Source: an uncultured Victivallales bacterium (GTDB taxonomy: Bacteria; Verrucomicrobiota; Lentisphaeria; Oligosphaerales; JAFGRS01). From it: DNA of 64,000 nt. The stretch spans positions 62,001-126,000 of the forward strand of contig CAILUI010000452.1 of the NCBI GenBank assembly GCA_903837355.1. Reading direction: 5' to 3'. The notes under the pieces are model-generated. The model had not been told where the DNA came from. It saw nothing but the letters and a program-made list of their open reading frames with translations, and searched no databases. Position numbers and translations under genes: made by a program. Numbering within the stretch: position 1 is the stretch's first letter; each line of letters opens with the position of its first letter. Of the stretch, positions 1 to 8,162 are shown in pieces.

Positions 1-332
1 ACGACAGGGGGCGCACTGAGGGGATGCTGCGCGGCGCCATGAGCTGCTCTCGTGCCGGCGAGACCTTCACCGTGAAGTGGAGCGGTACGACCCTGGGCAT
101 GAGCGATATCCCCTACGGCGAACCGTGCGTGGTCGAGGCGGTCGTCGATGGGGGTACACCCTTCGCCGTGAAGCGCGTGCAGACGGAGAAGATCCGCAAG
201 TACGCGCGTTTCTGGTACCTGCCCGAACTGCCCCCCGGGGAGCACACGGCAGTCTTCACAGTCAAGGAAATCCCCGCGGGGGCTCGGGTCTATGTCGGCC
301 AATTCCTGGTGGTGGGCACGCCGCGGCCTTGA
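1..332 (+). CDS. C-terminal end of a larger protein, possibly an SGNH/GDSL hydrolase (partial at window start)
   Basis: The reading frame is open from the first bases of the window to the TGA at 330-332, so the gene most likely begins outside. In-frame ATGs at 24 and 39 exist, but neither has a convincing ribosome binding site, and the residues before them read as ordinary protein. What remains is about 100 residues of beta-rich sequence (GETFTVKWSGTTLGMSDIPYG, then PPGEHTAVFTVKEIPAG). It resembles the small beta-sandwich tail found on some secreted GDSL-type hydrolases of PVC bacteria. No catalytic residues are present in this piece, so the family call is tentative. It ends 35 bases before the next gene on the same strand, so the two may share a transcript. 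Confidence 0.5.
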   Translation, partial: DRGRTEGMLRGAMSCSRAGETFTVKWSGTTLGMSDIPYGEPCVVEAVVDGGTPFAVKRVQTEKIRKYARFWYLPELPPGEHTAVFTVKEIPAGARVYVGQFLVVGTPRP

Positions 333-367
333 GCGAACAACGTATCAGGCGAGCAGGGGGAACGACG

Positions 368-1660
368 ATGCGGCACTGGCGGAAAGCAGGCAGGATCGGT
401 GTGGTGGCGGCCCTGGCTTCGGGGCTGTGCGGGGCAGCCGATGGCGCGGACAGCGCGCGCGCCGCGGACTGGGTGTTGCGCCAAGGGCGGCTCTACGTCC
501 AGGGCGAGTGGGTCTTTCTCAAGATCGGCAAGCCCTTGCGCGACTTCAGTCGTGAGGCCGACTGCCGGACCTTGGCGGCCGACCTTGGCAAGCTCCGTGA
601 CAAGGGCTACAACGCCATCGAGCTGAACTGTTACTGGCACCACTTCGACCGTGACGGCGACGGGCGTCCGGAGGTTTCGCTGCAACCCTTGGCAACGCTC
701 ATCGACGCGATCGCCGACGCCGGCATGTACCCCTGCCTGGCCGTCGAGACTTACGGTGTCGGTGGCGGCCAGATCCCGGCGGGTTTCTGGGAGCGCTTCC
801 CGGATGCGGTGGCCACCAACGCCGAAGGCAAACCGGTGCGCGACACGGAGTACGGCTTCAACACCGCGGTGCCCTCGCTGTTCCACCCCGGCTACCTGGA
901 GGCGTCCCGCGAGTTCATCCGCAACCTGACGCGGGGCATTCCGCATCGCCGAATCCTCCATTACGAGACCACCGTCGAGCCGCAGTTCATGGGTCAGCAG
1001 GATCTGGACTATGGCGACCACGCCCGTCGGGCCTACGCGGCGTGGCGAGTCCGGAATGGCCTGCCGGGGCCCGAATGGCCAACGTCCTTCCCGGTAGCGG
1101 AGAGTTTCCGCCGCGACCCGACCTGGCTACGGTTCCGCGCCGAGAGCCTGGCGGACTGGGTGAATGGTGACGCGGCGGCCTTCCGCTCGGTCGCCGGCGC
1201 CGATGCCTACATCGCCGTGGACTACCTGGAGACTAGCGGCCCGGAGATGTCGCGGCGCAATGGCGATTCGCTGCGTTTCCTGACCGCGCTGGAGGATGTC
1301 AACATCATCCAGGTGAACTGGCACTGGCACCTCGGCAGCCGCGCCCCGCACCGAGCCGCCTACGCCAACGTGCGCGCCGTCATGGCCAAGACGGGGCGCG
1401 ACTGGGCGGTCTCCGAACACATGACGCTGAACGGTTCCGACTACCAGCCTGGAGAAGTCGAGGCGATGCTGCGTAACGCGTTGAGCAGCGGCACGGGCTA
1501 CGCCTGGGAGTTCGTCAATCTCGCCGCCGCCTCGGGCGACCCCTTCTCGCTGTACCAGGATGACTGGTCACCCAAGCCGCTGATGGCGGAGGTGGATGGG
1601 CGCTGGGATGAATGGCTCCAGCAGATCCGCGCCCTACCGGCGCCCGCCGCACCCCGCTGA
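368..1660 (+). CDS. Secreted glycoside-hydrolase-like TIM-barrel protein (GH42-like)
   Basis: The start is ATG 368, preceded by an AGGGGG Shine-Dalgarno. The open frame extends further upstream but overlaps the previous gene. The 430-residue product begins with a signal peptide (MRHWRKAGRIGVVAALASGLCGAA). It continues into a fold that looks like a GH42/GH-A TIM barrel: strands such as GYNAIELNCYWHHFD, then AGMYPCLAVETYG, ILHYETTVEPQ and WAVSEHMTLNG. The glutamates in ETTVEPQ and VSEH sit where the acid/base and nucleophile of clan GH-A enzymes are expected, but this is inferred from order only. It probably acts in the periplasm or outside the cell on an oligosaccharide. The substrate cannot be told from sequence, and a non-catalytic relative is possible. 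Confidence 0.7.
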   Translation: MRHWRKAGRIGVVAALASGLCGAADGADSARAADWVLRQGRLYVQGEWVFLKIGKPLRDFSREADCRTLAADLGKLRDKGYNAIELNCYWHHFDRDGDGRPEVSLQPLATLIDAIADAGMYPCLAVETYGVGGGQIPAGFWERFPDAVATNAEGKPVRDTEYGFNTAVPSLFHPGYLEASREFIRNLTRGIPHRRILHYETTVEPQFMGQQDLDYGDHARRAYAAWRVRNGLPGPEWPTSFPVAESFRRDPTWLRFRAESLADWVNGDAAAFRSVAGADAYIAVDYLETSGPEMSRRNGDSLRFLTALEDVNIIQVNWHWHLGSRAPHRAAYANVRAVMAKTGRDWAVSEHMTLNGSDYQPGEVEAMLRNALSSGTGYAWEFVNLAAASGDPFSLYQDDWSPKPLMAEVDGRWDEWLQQIRALPAPAAPR

Positions 1661-1842
1661 GCGGCGGCGGCTCCTGGGACCGGCAGCGCGCCGTCCTGCT
1701 GGCCAGCAGGATTGTGCTCGCCCTCCAGGTCCTGGGACGATGCCGAGGTATGGAGGGCAAGGGCAGGGCCGTCCACGACGGGCCGGACCGCCGCCGCAGC
1801 CCTGCCGCGCGGCAGGGCGTCAGGCCAACGGCGGACGGGGCC

Positions 1843-2205
1843 TCACACCAGCAGGCCCACAATCCATTCGTACTTTGCCGGAACCGGGAGCGCCAAGGGC
1901 CGGTTAGCCACGAACCGCTGCGCCAGGATCGCGATCCATTCACGCGAGGCGGTGATCCGGCCGACCTCCACCGACAGCCGCTCGCCGTCGCGTTGGATGC
2001 GGTAGTCGTGCAAGGTGATGGTCACCGGTTCGGTTTCGCCCTTGAGTTCGAGCACCACCTCGAGCCGCCTGGCGCGGGCATCGAGCTTGACGTCTGTCAC
2101 CTTGCCGAAGTCCGTATGCATGTTGATCCACTCCTGCAAGGATCTTGCGAGCAATGCGTCCTTACCGGCCCGACCGGCCTCGAAGAGAACCTCGAACAGC
2201 CCCAT
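1843..2205 (-). CDS. Small conserved-looking cytosolic protein, function unknown
   Basis: This is a 120-residue acidic/mixed protein without signal peptide or membrane segment. It starts at ATG 2205 and ends at 1843, convergent with the gene ending at 1660. The composition is that of a real folded alpha/beta protein: an N-terminal helix (GLFEVLFEAGRAGKDALLARSLQEW), then alternating strands (RRLEVVLELKGETEPVTITLHDYRI and GERLSVEVGRITASREW). I do not recognise the family. The charged, evenly patterned residues and lack of low-complexity arginine/proline runs separate it from antisense shadow frames. It lies alone between two secreted-enzyme genes on the other strand, so the neighbourhood gives no role. 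Confidence 0.6.
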   Translation of the reverse strand: MGLFEVLFEAGRAGKDALLARSLQEWINMHTDFGKVTDVKLDARARRLEVVLELKGETEPVTITLHDYRIQRDGERLSVEVGRITASREWIAILAQRFVANRPLALPVPAKYEWIVGLLV

Positions 2206-2393
2206 GGCTTACGCCTCCGTGTCCCCGGCGCCGCACCGAGGGCGTCGCGGCAATGGTACGCTTCGCCGGCACCGAGGTGTGCCGCAGCCCCTCAGCCTGG
2301 ACCAGACCGTAGTCCGTCGCCACCGCTCTGTCCACTGCAGCAGCACGGGCGCGGTTCCTTGCAGTGCGCCTGCGGTCAGACTACACTCACGCT

Positions 2394-5300
2394 ATGTGCA
2401 CGACGTTGAAAGCGCGCGGGTTGTCACTGGTTCTGGCCATCGGGTTCAGGCTGGTCAGCGGGGTGTGGGCAGCGGAGGCCGCGGCGCCGGCCGAGGTCCC
2501 GCCGGGCGCTGGCACGCTGCTCATCCGTCCCGGGGAGACCGTCACGCGCAGGCTCCATATCGCGGTCGCGGACAGCGCTGACGGACAGCATCCAGTGCTG
2601 TCCTTCCTGGGGCGCTTGGAGACTCCCAGCACGGGCGGCGCGAATACGGCTCTGAAGATCCTGGTGGACGGCGTCCCTCTGACCTCGCCTGCCTTCCGGC
2701 CGCGGCTCCTTGGCAAGCCGATGCAGTTCACGCCCAGCGACTTAAAATACCCCCTGTCGTGGTATGCTCCGGCGGCGCAGGCATGGCTGCTGGTTACCGG
2801 TCCGGACTTCGCGGGCACCTGGACCGGCACGGGGTGCGACTACGACTTCCGTTTCGACCTCAGCGGTCTGACTGGCCGTACGGCGATGGTGGAGGTCGGG
2901 CTGCAGAACGTCATGCCGGCCGCCAACGCCGCTCCCATCGTGGTCTCCCAGCTTTCCATCGCCACAGTGACCAGCGCCGAACTGGACCGGTTGCGGGGGG
3001 CGGTGAGTGCCGCGCCGCGGCCGGCCGTGGTACGGGCCGAGGTGCCGTCCGGGGAGACGGCCGAACCGCCGGCCTACGAAGTCCAGCAGTCGGGGCGCGG
3101 CGAGTTGCGGCCCGCGCAAGTGTCCTTTGCGGATCTGACGGGTTGGCGGGTGGAGGTGGTTGGCGACGCTCGGGTCTCCCTGCAGGCTGCCGTGACGCGG
3201 CGCCTCTGGCAGGCGCAGACGGCACGGTTCTCCTACGCTGGCGGGACCGCTGAGACCACGGTGGCGATCTACCCACCCCAGCCGGTCCGACTGACGGAGC
3301 CCTTCGATGCCGCGCAGTTACTTCTCTACGGCGACTACGACCGCAGTCGTGACCGCGGTCTCAGTATCGAACTGCTGTTGGAGGACGAGGGTGGCCGCGA
3401 GTTCACCATGGATCTGGGCATCTCCAAAGAGGGGTACTGGGAACTGAAGCACGGGATCCTGGCTGCCGATGACGTTTCTCGTATCCGTTTTCCGGTGCAG
3501 TTCAAAGCGCTCGTGCTTGGCCACTGCAATGTCGAGGGGGAGCGGCAGACGTACCTCGAGTCACTGGCGTTCTACAAGCAGGACCGCCGGCCGGCCCGAC
3601 GGCTACACCTGGAGCACCCGATCTATCCGGTTACGGATGATGGCATGCTGCCCGCGCCGCCCGCGGGGGTGCAGAATGAGGTCGAACTGGCCGATGAGGG
3701 CGCGGTTCTCACCAGCGTCGCTGCCGGCCATCGCCTGGAGTTCCGCATCCGGCCACGGGAAGGGGGGCTGGATGCCGTCAGCGCGCGCTGGGACGATGGC
3801 GAGCCCTTTCTGCCGATGGCCGGGGCCGGCCTGAAGCTGGATCTGCCCGGGGGCGAGCGCGTGCCGGCCGCTGCCGAGGTTGCCCTTCTGCGCTCCACGC
3901 TCGCAGGGGGCCGGTTCGTTGTCGTTCGCCGCTATGGGGAGGTGGAGTGGCAGGAGAGCTACTGGATCAGGGGGCGGACCCTGGGGGTGGATCTGGCCTG
4001 CCCCGGCGGCAAGGCGGTCGGAACCGCCTTCGGCCTGATCAAGGGGTTGCGGAACCCCACCGGCATCGAGGTGCCGTACCTGCTGATCGCCAACAAGCCC
4101 GGGCCGTGGATTGCCTGCGGGAGCGGGCTCTTTGTCTCGGTTCTGCCCGACTGGTACCACAGTGATTTCTCGGCTCTGGACGACCGCGTGGTGGCGCCGA
4201 CAGCCGACACGATCGGCGTGTGGACGGGGACGTCCTATCTGCCCTTGACCGATGGGCGGCGCAATGATTTGCGCGACCGCCTGCTGGTGACCGTCTCCGC
4301 CGAGTTTGCCGACACGCTGCCGAGCCACCAAAACCCGCCCTCGCCGAACCGGGCGAGCCTGGCTCCGTACCTGTACTTCGTCGAGAATACACTGCTGGAG
4401 AACTTCCTGACGACGCTCCGCCGGTACGGCGTCGACCACGTCATCGCCAACTCGTTCGCCAGCCCCTTCACCGCTGATCTGCAGGAGAACTTCGTGGCGC
4501 GCTGGCGGCTGCATCCGTCCCTCTCGTCCGCGCGTTACCGGGCCTACCGGAAGCTGGTCAAGGAGGACCTTGGCTATCAACTGGGGACCTACGTGGACCT
4601 CAACCACCTCTCGCCCGTCAGTGAGTTCTTCGATGAGAACCTGATCGCCCTGCGGGCCGACCGGCGCTGGACGAGCTACTGGTTCGGGGCGTACCAGATC
4701 AAGGATATCGCCCTGCCTGGCCTGGCGCGCGCGGTCGGCCAGAAGATCCACGCGCGCTACCGGGTGGACAACGCCTACATGGATGAGCATACCCTGCATG
4801 GACCGTATGCGCTGGACTACGAGGCCGGCGCCGAGGGAGCCGGGGTGGCGCGCGTCCAAGTGCAGGCCGAGGCTGATTGCCTGGTGGAAAGCCGACGCTG
4901 GTATGGCACGACCTGCAGCGAGGGCTACTACCGTTGGCTGTACGCGGGTCTGGTGGACATGGACTACGCCACGATTCCGGCGACCCACGCTGGCCATCCG
5001 GCCTGTGACTTTCCGCTGCTCGTGGACTTCGACCTGCTCAGGATCCATCCGTTTGCTCATGGCACCATGATGAGCTACGCGCCGGGCAACTTCCTCGGCG
5101 AGACCTCGGCCGCCAAGCGCGAGGTCTACGCTGACGCTGGCCGGGGTGTGGCTCCGCTGGGCTTCTACCAGTATCTCTCTGCCAGCCTGGCCTATGGGCA
5201 CATGCTGATGGCTGGGTACGGCTACATTCCGCGCCTCTCGCGCTTCATTGAGCTGTACGCGCTGATGCAGGGGGTTCAACGGGAGTATCTGACCGATCAC

Positions 5301-5978
5301 GCCGTGGAGATCTCCTACCACGACGGCACCGACTACCTGCCGACCAGCCAGGCCGTGGCGGCGGGGTCGTACCTTCTGGGCCGGGTCTGCGTACGCTACA
5401 GCCGCGGCCTGCGCCTCCAGGTCAACTACAACCCGACCATGCCATGGACCGTGAGCGTCGAGGGCCGGGAGTACCTGCTGCCGCCCTTCGGCTGGGTCGC
5501 CGACAAGCCGGGCGAGATCCTCGCCTTCAGTGCGCTGCTGAACGGGCAGCGGGTCAGCTACACCTCCTGCCCGGAGTACATCTACCTGAACAGCGGCGCG
5601 ACGGCAGCGCAGGTGGCTGGCCTGGAGGTAGACGGTGCCGTGTGGCTGAAGCGCGAGCGGAAGGCCATCCGCCTGATTCCCTGCGGCGATCTGGGGGCGT
5701 GGGATGTCTTCGAGCCCGCCGATCTGCTTCGGCGGCCGGGCCGGCCGGCGACCGCGCTGCCGTTCTGGGATCTGCGCCAGGCGCAGCCCCCGGCCGAACG
5801 GGGCTGCCGGCGGATCGTCCTCGACTGCCACGTGCTGCTTGGCAAGGCGGCGGAAGCCGTCAGAGTTACGGCTCGCGATGCTGCCGGTGTGGAGACCGCG
5901 CCGGCAGTCCGCCGGCTGGGCGGTGACCGCCTGCAGGTACTCCCGGACGAGGCCACGGTCGACTACCTCCTGGAATAG
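2394..5978 (+). CDS. Very large secreted protein, glycoside-hydrolase-like architecture
   Basis: ATG 2394 gives a clean signal peptide (CTTLKARGLSLVLAIGFRLVSGVWA); an in-frame GTG 30 bases earlier does not improve it. The 1194-residue product looks multidomain. Residues about 25-480 are beta-rich sandwich material. About 400-640 resembles the mutarotase-like sandwich that often precedes a catalytic barrel. About 640-1010 is TIM-barrel-like (FVENTLLENFLTTLRRYGVDH, YQLGTYVDLNHLSP, YRVDNAYMDEHT). The end is again beta-rich. Paired acidic residues in DNAYMDEHT are candidate catalytic residues, but I cannot assign a CAZy family. It lies between other sugar-active genes on the same strand and probably works outside the cytoplasm on polysaccharide. 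It is far longer than most single-domain hydrolases. Confidence 0.65.
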   Translation: MCTTLKARGLSLVLAIGFRLVSGVWAAEAAAPAEVPPGAGTLLIRPGETVTRRLHIAVADSADGQHPVLSFLGRLETPSTGGANTALKILVDGVPLTSPAFRPRLLGKPMQFTPSDLKYPLSWYAPAAQAWLLVTGPDFAGTWTGTGCDYDFRFDLSGLTGRTAMVEVGLQNVMPAANAAPIVVSQLSIATVTSAELDRLRGAVSAAPRPAVVRAEVPSGETAEPPAYEVQQSGRGELRPAQVSFADLTGWRVEVVGDARVSLQAAVTRRLWQAQTARFSYAGGTAETTVAIYPPQPVRLTEPFDAAQLLLYGDYDRSRDRGLSIELLLEDEGGREFTMDLGISKEGYWELKHGILAADDVSRIRFPVQFKALVLGHCNVEGERQTYLESLAFYKQDRRPARRLHLEHPIYPVTDDGMLPAPPAGVQNEVELADEGAVLTSVAAGHRLEFRIRPREGGLDAVSARWDDGEPFLPMAGAGLKLDLPGGERVPAAAEVALLRSTLAGGRFVVVRRYGEVEWQESYWIRGRTLGVDLACPGGKAVGTAFGLIKGLRNPTGIEVPYLLIANKPGPWIACGSGLFVSVLPDWYHSDFSALDDRVVAPTADTIGVWTGTSYLPLTDGRRNDLRDRLLVTVSAEFADTLPSHQNPPSPNRASLAPYLYFVENTLLENFLTTLRRYGVDHVIANSFASPFTADLQENFVARWRLHPSLSSARYRAYRKLVKEDLGYQLGTYVDLNHLSPVSEFFDENLIALRADRRWTSYWFGAYQIKDIALPGLARAVGQKIHARYRVDNAYMDEHTLHGPYALDYEAGAEGAGVARVQVQAEADCLVESRRWYGTTCSEGYYRWLYAGLVDMDYATIPATHAGHPACDFPLLVDFDLLRIHPFAHGTMMSYAPGNFLGETSAAKREVYADAGRGVAPLGFYQYLSASLAYGHMLMAGYGYIPRLSRFIELYALMQGVQREYLTDHAVEISYHDGTDYLPTSQAVAAGSYLLGRVCVRYSRGLRLQVNYNPTMPWTVSVEGREYLLPPFGWVADKPGEILAFSALLNGQRVSYTSCPEYIYLNSGATAAQVAGLEVDGAVWLKRERKAIRLIPCGDLGAWDVFEPADLLRRPGRPATALPFWDLRQAQPPAERGCRRIVLDCHVLLGKAAEAVRVTARDAAGVETAPAVRRLGGDRLQVLPDEATVDYLLE

Positions 5979-6000
5979 ACACATGACGTCGGTAACTCGC

Positions 6001-6024
6001 CTGTTTCGCAGACGGACGCATAGC
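6001..6024. repeat. 24-base repeat, copy 1 (second copy at 54946)
   Basis: These 24 bases recur at 54946-54969 with a single difference (G versus T at position 14 of the repeat). Its last part, GGACGCATAGC, occurs a third time at 55052-55062. Copy 1 lies 82 bases upstream of the first attC-like site; the other copies lie near the second BrnTA pair. A repeated element at the edge of both accessory patches suggests a shared mobile or recombination-related sequence. Confidence 0.6.
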
Positions 6025-6105
6025 AGGGCCCTGGCCGCGCAACGCGGCGGCTCAATGCCACCCTGCCCAGTAGCACAGTGGCGCGGGAGACCCCGGGAAA
6101 CACTG

Positions 6106-6261
6106 GCCTAACGGGTGGCGGTCCAAGTGGTTAACCATCGCCAGACCAAGACCCATCGCCAGGCCTGCGGGCGAGTGGTACATTGCCCCTCCAGCGGGCA
6201 GAGATGAGACCCCGGCCGGTGCGCCCGGGTCTTGCGACTGGACGTCCATGAAACGTTAGGC
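6106..6261 (+). other. attC-like recombination site 1 (5' edge of cassette array)
   Basis: It opens with GCCTAAC (6106-6112, consensus RYYYAAC) and closes with GTTAGGC (6255-6261, consensus GTTRRRY), which are exact complements. Inside, GTCCAAGT on the left pairs with the complement of ACTGGAC on the right, leaving one unpaired A, as expected for the extrahelical base of attC L boxes. A further pairing (AAGACCC near 6148 with GGGTCTT near 6230) extends the hairpin. At 156 bases, with spacers of 8 and 11, it is longer than most attC sites, so this is the weakest of the three linked sites. Confidence 0.5.
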
Positions 6262-6276
6262 ATGAGAGGAGAAGAT

Positions 6277-7149
6277 ATGGAACTGCCAAAGTTTAACGAG
6301 ACATTCATGCCGATTCTTCAGACCCTCGGCGACGGAGAAATCGTTCATCATCGCGAACTCATCAAGCGAGTTCAGAAAAAGTACTACTCGGGCTTGCCCG
6401 AAGAATTGCTGCAACAGAAGACAAAGAGCGGTGAAGTGCTGATTGTAAATCGAATTGCATGGGGAAAGTCCTATCTCAAGAAGGGCGGGCTCGTGCATTA
6501 CCCGAAGCGCGGCATGGTTCAGATCACCGAAGCGGGAAAGAAAGCCTGCGCTCAGGGAGTGACTCTTCGCGATATGGAATCGAACCTGATGGATTTCTAC
6601 TCCGAAGAAAAGACGAGACAGACGGCCTCACCTGTTGCTGCTCAGCAATCTCCGCAGGATATGATAGATGCCGGGTTTTCTGAAATTGAGACACAAACGA
6701 AGTCTGACCTATTAGACAGATTACGCGAAATCGATCCGTTCTATTTTCAGAAGGTAATTCTCATTCTGTTGAAGAGGATGGGCTATGGAGACTTTACCGA
6801 GACATCCAAATCTGGAGATGCCGGAATCGACGGAATAATCAACGAAGACAAGTTGGGGTTGGAAAAGATATATATACAGGCGAAGCGTTATACCGACAAC
6901 AAGGTGCGAGAAACTGATATTCGTAACTTTATCGGCGCGATGAGTGGGGACACCACAAAAGGCGTATTTGTGACGACCAGCAGTTTTGATGAAAAGGCAC
7001 TAAAGAAGGCACGCGAGGCGCATCATACGATCATTCTTGTGGATGGAGAACGTCTGGTTGACCTGATGTACCAATTCAATGTCGGGGTACAGGTCCGCAA
7101 TCAGTATGAAGTCAAACAAATCGACTCAGACTTTTTCGACGCCTCATGA
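6277..7149 (+). CDS. Mrr-like restriction endonuclease (cassette 1)
   Basis: The start ATG 6277 follows GAGAGGAGA at good spacing; an earlier in-frame ATG at 6232 lies inside the attC-like site. The 290-residue protein has the layout of Mrr family enzymes. The N-terminal part (about 1-110) is a winged-helix domain (VHHRELIKRVQ, WGKSYLKKGGLVHYPKRGMVQIT). The C-terminal part (about 150-280) is a PD-(D/E)XK nuclease: the MGYGDF motif, SGDAGIDGIINEDKLG, then IYIQAKRYT carrying the catalytic D, Q and K, followed by FIGAMSGDTTKGVFVTTSSF. It should cut modified or foreign DNA in the cytoplasm. No methyltransferase is nearby, in keeping with a modification-dependent enzyme. Codon use is markedly A/T-rich against the neighbours, a sign of transfer. 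Confidence 0.9.
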   Translation: MELPKFNETFMPILQTLGDGEIVHHRELIKRVQKKYYSGLPEELLQQKTKSGEVLIVNRIAWGKSYLKKGGLVHYPKRGMVQITEAGKKACAQGVTLRDMESNLMDFYSEEKTRQTASPVAAQQSPQDMIDAGFSEIETQTKSDLLDRLREIDPFYFQKVILILLKRMGYGDFTETSKSGDAGIDGIINEDKLGLEKIYIQAKRYTDNKVRETDIRNFIGAMSGDTTKGVFVTTSSFDEKALKKAREAHHTIILVDGERLVDLMYQFNVGVQVRNQYEVKQIDSDFFDAS

Positions 7150-7172
7150 ACCAGTTTCCGGAACAACCGATT

Positions 7173-7241
7173 GCCTAACAACACGCGGCACCGTATTGCT
7201 CACCCTGGCGGGTTCGCAACCGGTGCGCATGACCGTTCGGC
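7173..7241 (+). other. attC-like recombination site 2
   Basis: It is 69 bases long, beginning 23 bases after the nuclease stop. The R'' box GCCTAAC (7173-7179) and R' box GTTCGGC (7235-7241) pair at six of seven positions. The L'' box GCGGCACCG pairs with the complement of CGGTGCGC, leaving a single unpaired G, the diagnostic extrahelical base. The spacers are 5 and 6 bases, typical of attC. R' departs from GTTRRRY by one base (C at position 4). That is explained if TTCGGC belongs to the next cassette, whose own R'' at 7900 is GCCGAAC. Confidence 0.65.
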
Positions 7242-7280
7242 AAGGGCAGCGGAATGACGCCAAACCACCGTGAATCCGTC

Positions 7281-7309
7281 TTGACACGTATACTTGCATA
7301 ATATACACT
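7281..7309 (+). promoter_or_regulatory. Promoter and possible operator of the first BrnT pair
   Basis: TTGACA (7281-7286) is followed after 17 bases by TACACT (7304-7309), abutting the first ATG of brnT at 7310. An inverted repeat, GTATA (7288-7292) and TATAC (7302-7306), lies between the two boxes and could bind the antitoxin or the complex, since BrnTA modules are autoregulated. The likely transcript start falls near 7316, so translation may be leaderless from ATG 7319. Confidence 0.55.
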
Positions 7310-7615
7310 ATGAAGAAGATGGACATCGTGTCGGTACCCGACTTTGAGGGTTTCGACTGGAGCGGCGGTAACGCCGAGAAGAACTGGGAACGGCATGCAG
7401 TAGCGCCTCTTGAGGCGGAGCAGGTGTTCTTCAACACTCCGCTTCTGTGGGGCGGCGATCCAGGGCATTCCAGTACAGAACGGCGATTCTACGCGCTGGG
7501 GCAGACGGACGAGGGGCGAGCGCTGTTCGTCGCCTTCACGATGCGCGGCCGGCGTCTCAGGGTGGTGTCGGCACGCGACATGAGCCGGAAGGAACGGAAG
7601 GCATACGCACCATGA
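7310..7615 (+). CDS. brnT: BrnT family toxin (cassette 2)
   Basis: This is a 101-residue protein of the BrnT fold, a RelE-like ribonuclease family that inhibits translation by cutting RNA. Family hallmarks are present: DFEGFDWSGGNAEKNWERHAV near the start, EAEQVFFNTPLL, RRFYALGQTDEGRALFVAF and the C-terminal RLRVVSARDMSRKERKAY. Two starts are possible, ATG 7310 and ATG 7319; the promoter placement slightly favours 7319. Its stop overlaps the antitoxin start (ATGA at 7612-7615), so the two are translationally coupled, toxin first as usual for brnTA. It lies inside an integron-type cassette, a frequent home of toxin-antitoxin modules, where it would stabilise the array. Confidence 0.88.
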   Translation: MKKMDIVSVPDFEGFDWSGGNAEKNWERHAVAPLEAEQVFFNTPLLWGGDPGHSSTERRFYALGQTDEGRALFVAFTMRGRRLRVVSARDMSRKERKAYAP

Positions 7616-7899
7616 GTAGGAAGCAGATTCCGGCATTTACGAACGAGGACGAAGAGCGGGAGTTCTGGGCGACGCACGATTCCACGGAGTTCATCGACTG
7701 GTCCAAGGCAAAGCCGGCGATCTTCCCGAGCCTGAAGCCCTCTACCAGATCGATCTCCCTGCGGTTGCCGGAGTCCATCCTCGTCAGCCTGAAGATGCTG
7801 GCCAACAAGCGGGACGTGCCCTACCAATCGTTGCTCAAGGTCTTCCTGGCCGAGAGGGTTGAGGAGGAGCTTCGGCGCGGGCAGGTGAAGACCATATAG
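7612..7899 (+). CDS. CopG/BrnA-type antitoxin (cassette 2)
   Basis: The 95-residue protein starts at ATG 7612, overlapping the toxin stop by four bases. The N-terminal part has the EEREFWATHDSTEFIDW pattern of the CopG-antitoxin family that pairs with BrnT toxins. It is followed by a ribbon-helix-helix segment (SISLRLPESILVSLKMLANKRDVPYQSLLKVFLAERV) that would dimerise and bind the operator upstream of brnT. It should neutralise the toxin and repress the operon. It stops at 7899, one base before the R'' box of the next attC-like site, the compact arrangement typical of cassettes. Confidence 0.88.
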   Translation: MSRKQIPAFTNEDEEREFWATHDSTEFIDWSKAKPAIFPSLKPSTRSISLRLPESILVSLKMLANKRDVPYQSLLKVFLAERVEEELRRGQVKTI

Positions 7900-7958
7900 G
7901 CCGAACCAACGGCTTCTTCGTACCCCCCAGGCCGAGGCCGCAGAGCCCAATGTTGGCG
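7900..7958 (+). other. attC-like recombination site 3
   Basis: It is 59 bases long and directly abuts the antitoxin stop. R'' is GCCGAAC (7900-7906), the exact complement of the GTTCGGC that begins cassette 2. R' is GTTGGCG (7952-7958), an imperfect match to GTTRRRY. The L'' segment GGCTTCTTCG pairs with the complement of CGCAGAGCC, leaving one unpaired T. Spacers are four bases each. The divergent R' could be decayed or belong to a lost following cassette. Confidence 0.55.
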
Positions 7959-8162
7959 GACGGCAGACGCCAAGGCAGGCGCAGACCGGCTGAAGCCGCG
8001 GGGGACTGCCGAGTTGCCCCTGACGTCCGACTCGATGCGCGGCCCCGTAGTCAGAGTTCCGCCGTAGGGCGGAAGCTCCCCCGGGCTTCAGCGAGTCCCC
8101 GGCGTGCTGGCGCCGTCCCCTGGTCCGGTGTAGGGTCTGAAGGTGACCATGAGAGGGTCTGC
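7959..8162. other. Intergenic region with one hairpin
   Basis: No gene is seen. A hairpin with stem TTCCGCC/GGCGGAA and loop GTAG lies at 8057-8074 without a T tract. It may be a weak terminator for the toxin-antitoxin transcript. Confidence 0.35.

Larger units (their letters stand above)
6256..7952 (+). mobile_element. Tandem pair of integron-type gene cassettes (no integrase in window)
   Basis: Cassette 1 would run 6256-7235 (980 bases, Mrr-like nuclease) and cassette 2 would run 7236-7952 (717 bases, BrnT/CopG toxin-antitoxin). In a true cassette the first six bases complement the R'' box of its own trailing attC, because both come from one circular attC. This holds for both: TTAGGC at 6256 matches GCCTAAC at 7173, and TTCGGC at 7236 matches GCCGAAC at 7900. 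All genes face the same way and each trailing site begins within 25 bases of a stop codon. Cassette 1 is visibly richer in A and T than the flanks. No integrase or attI is visible, so it may be a CALIN-type orphan array. Confidence 0.65.

Noticed and set aside
3603-5984. 793-residue minus-strand frame
   Set aside because: Antisense to the large secreted protein at 2394-5978, which has a signal peptide and coherent fold; the antisense product has low-complexity Arg/Gln/Pro runs.
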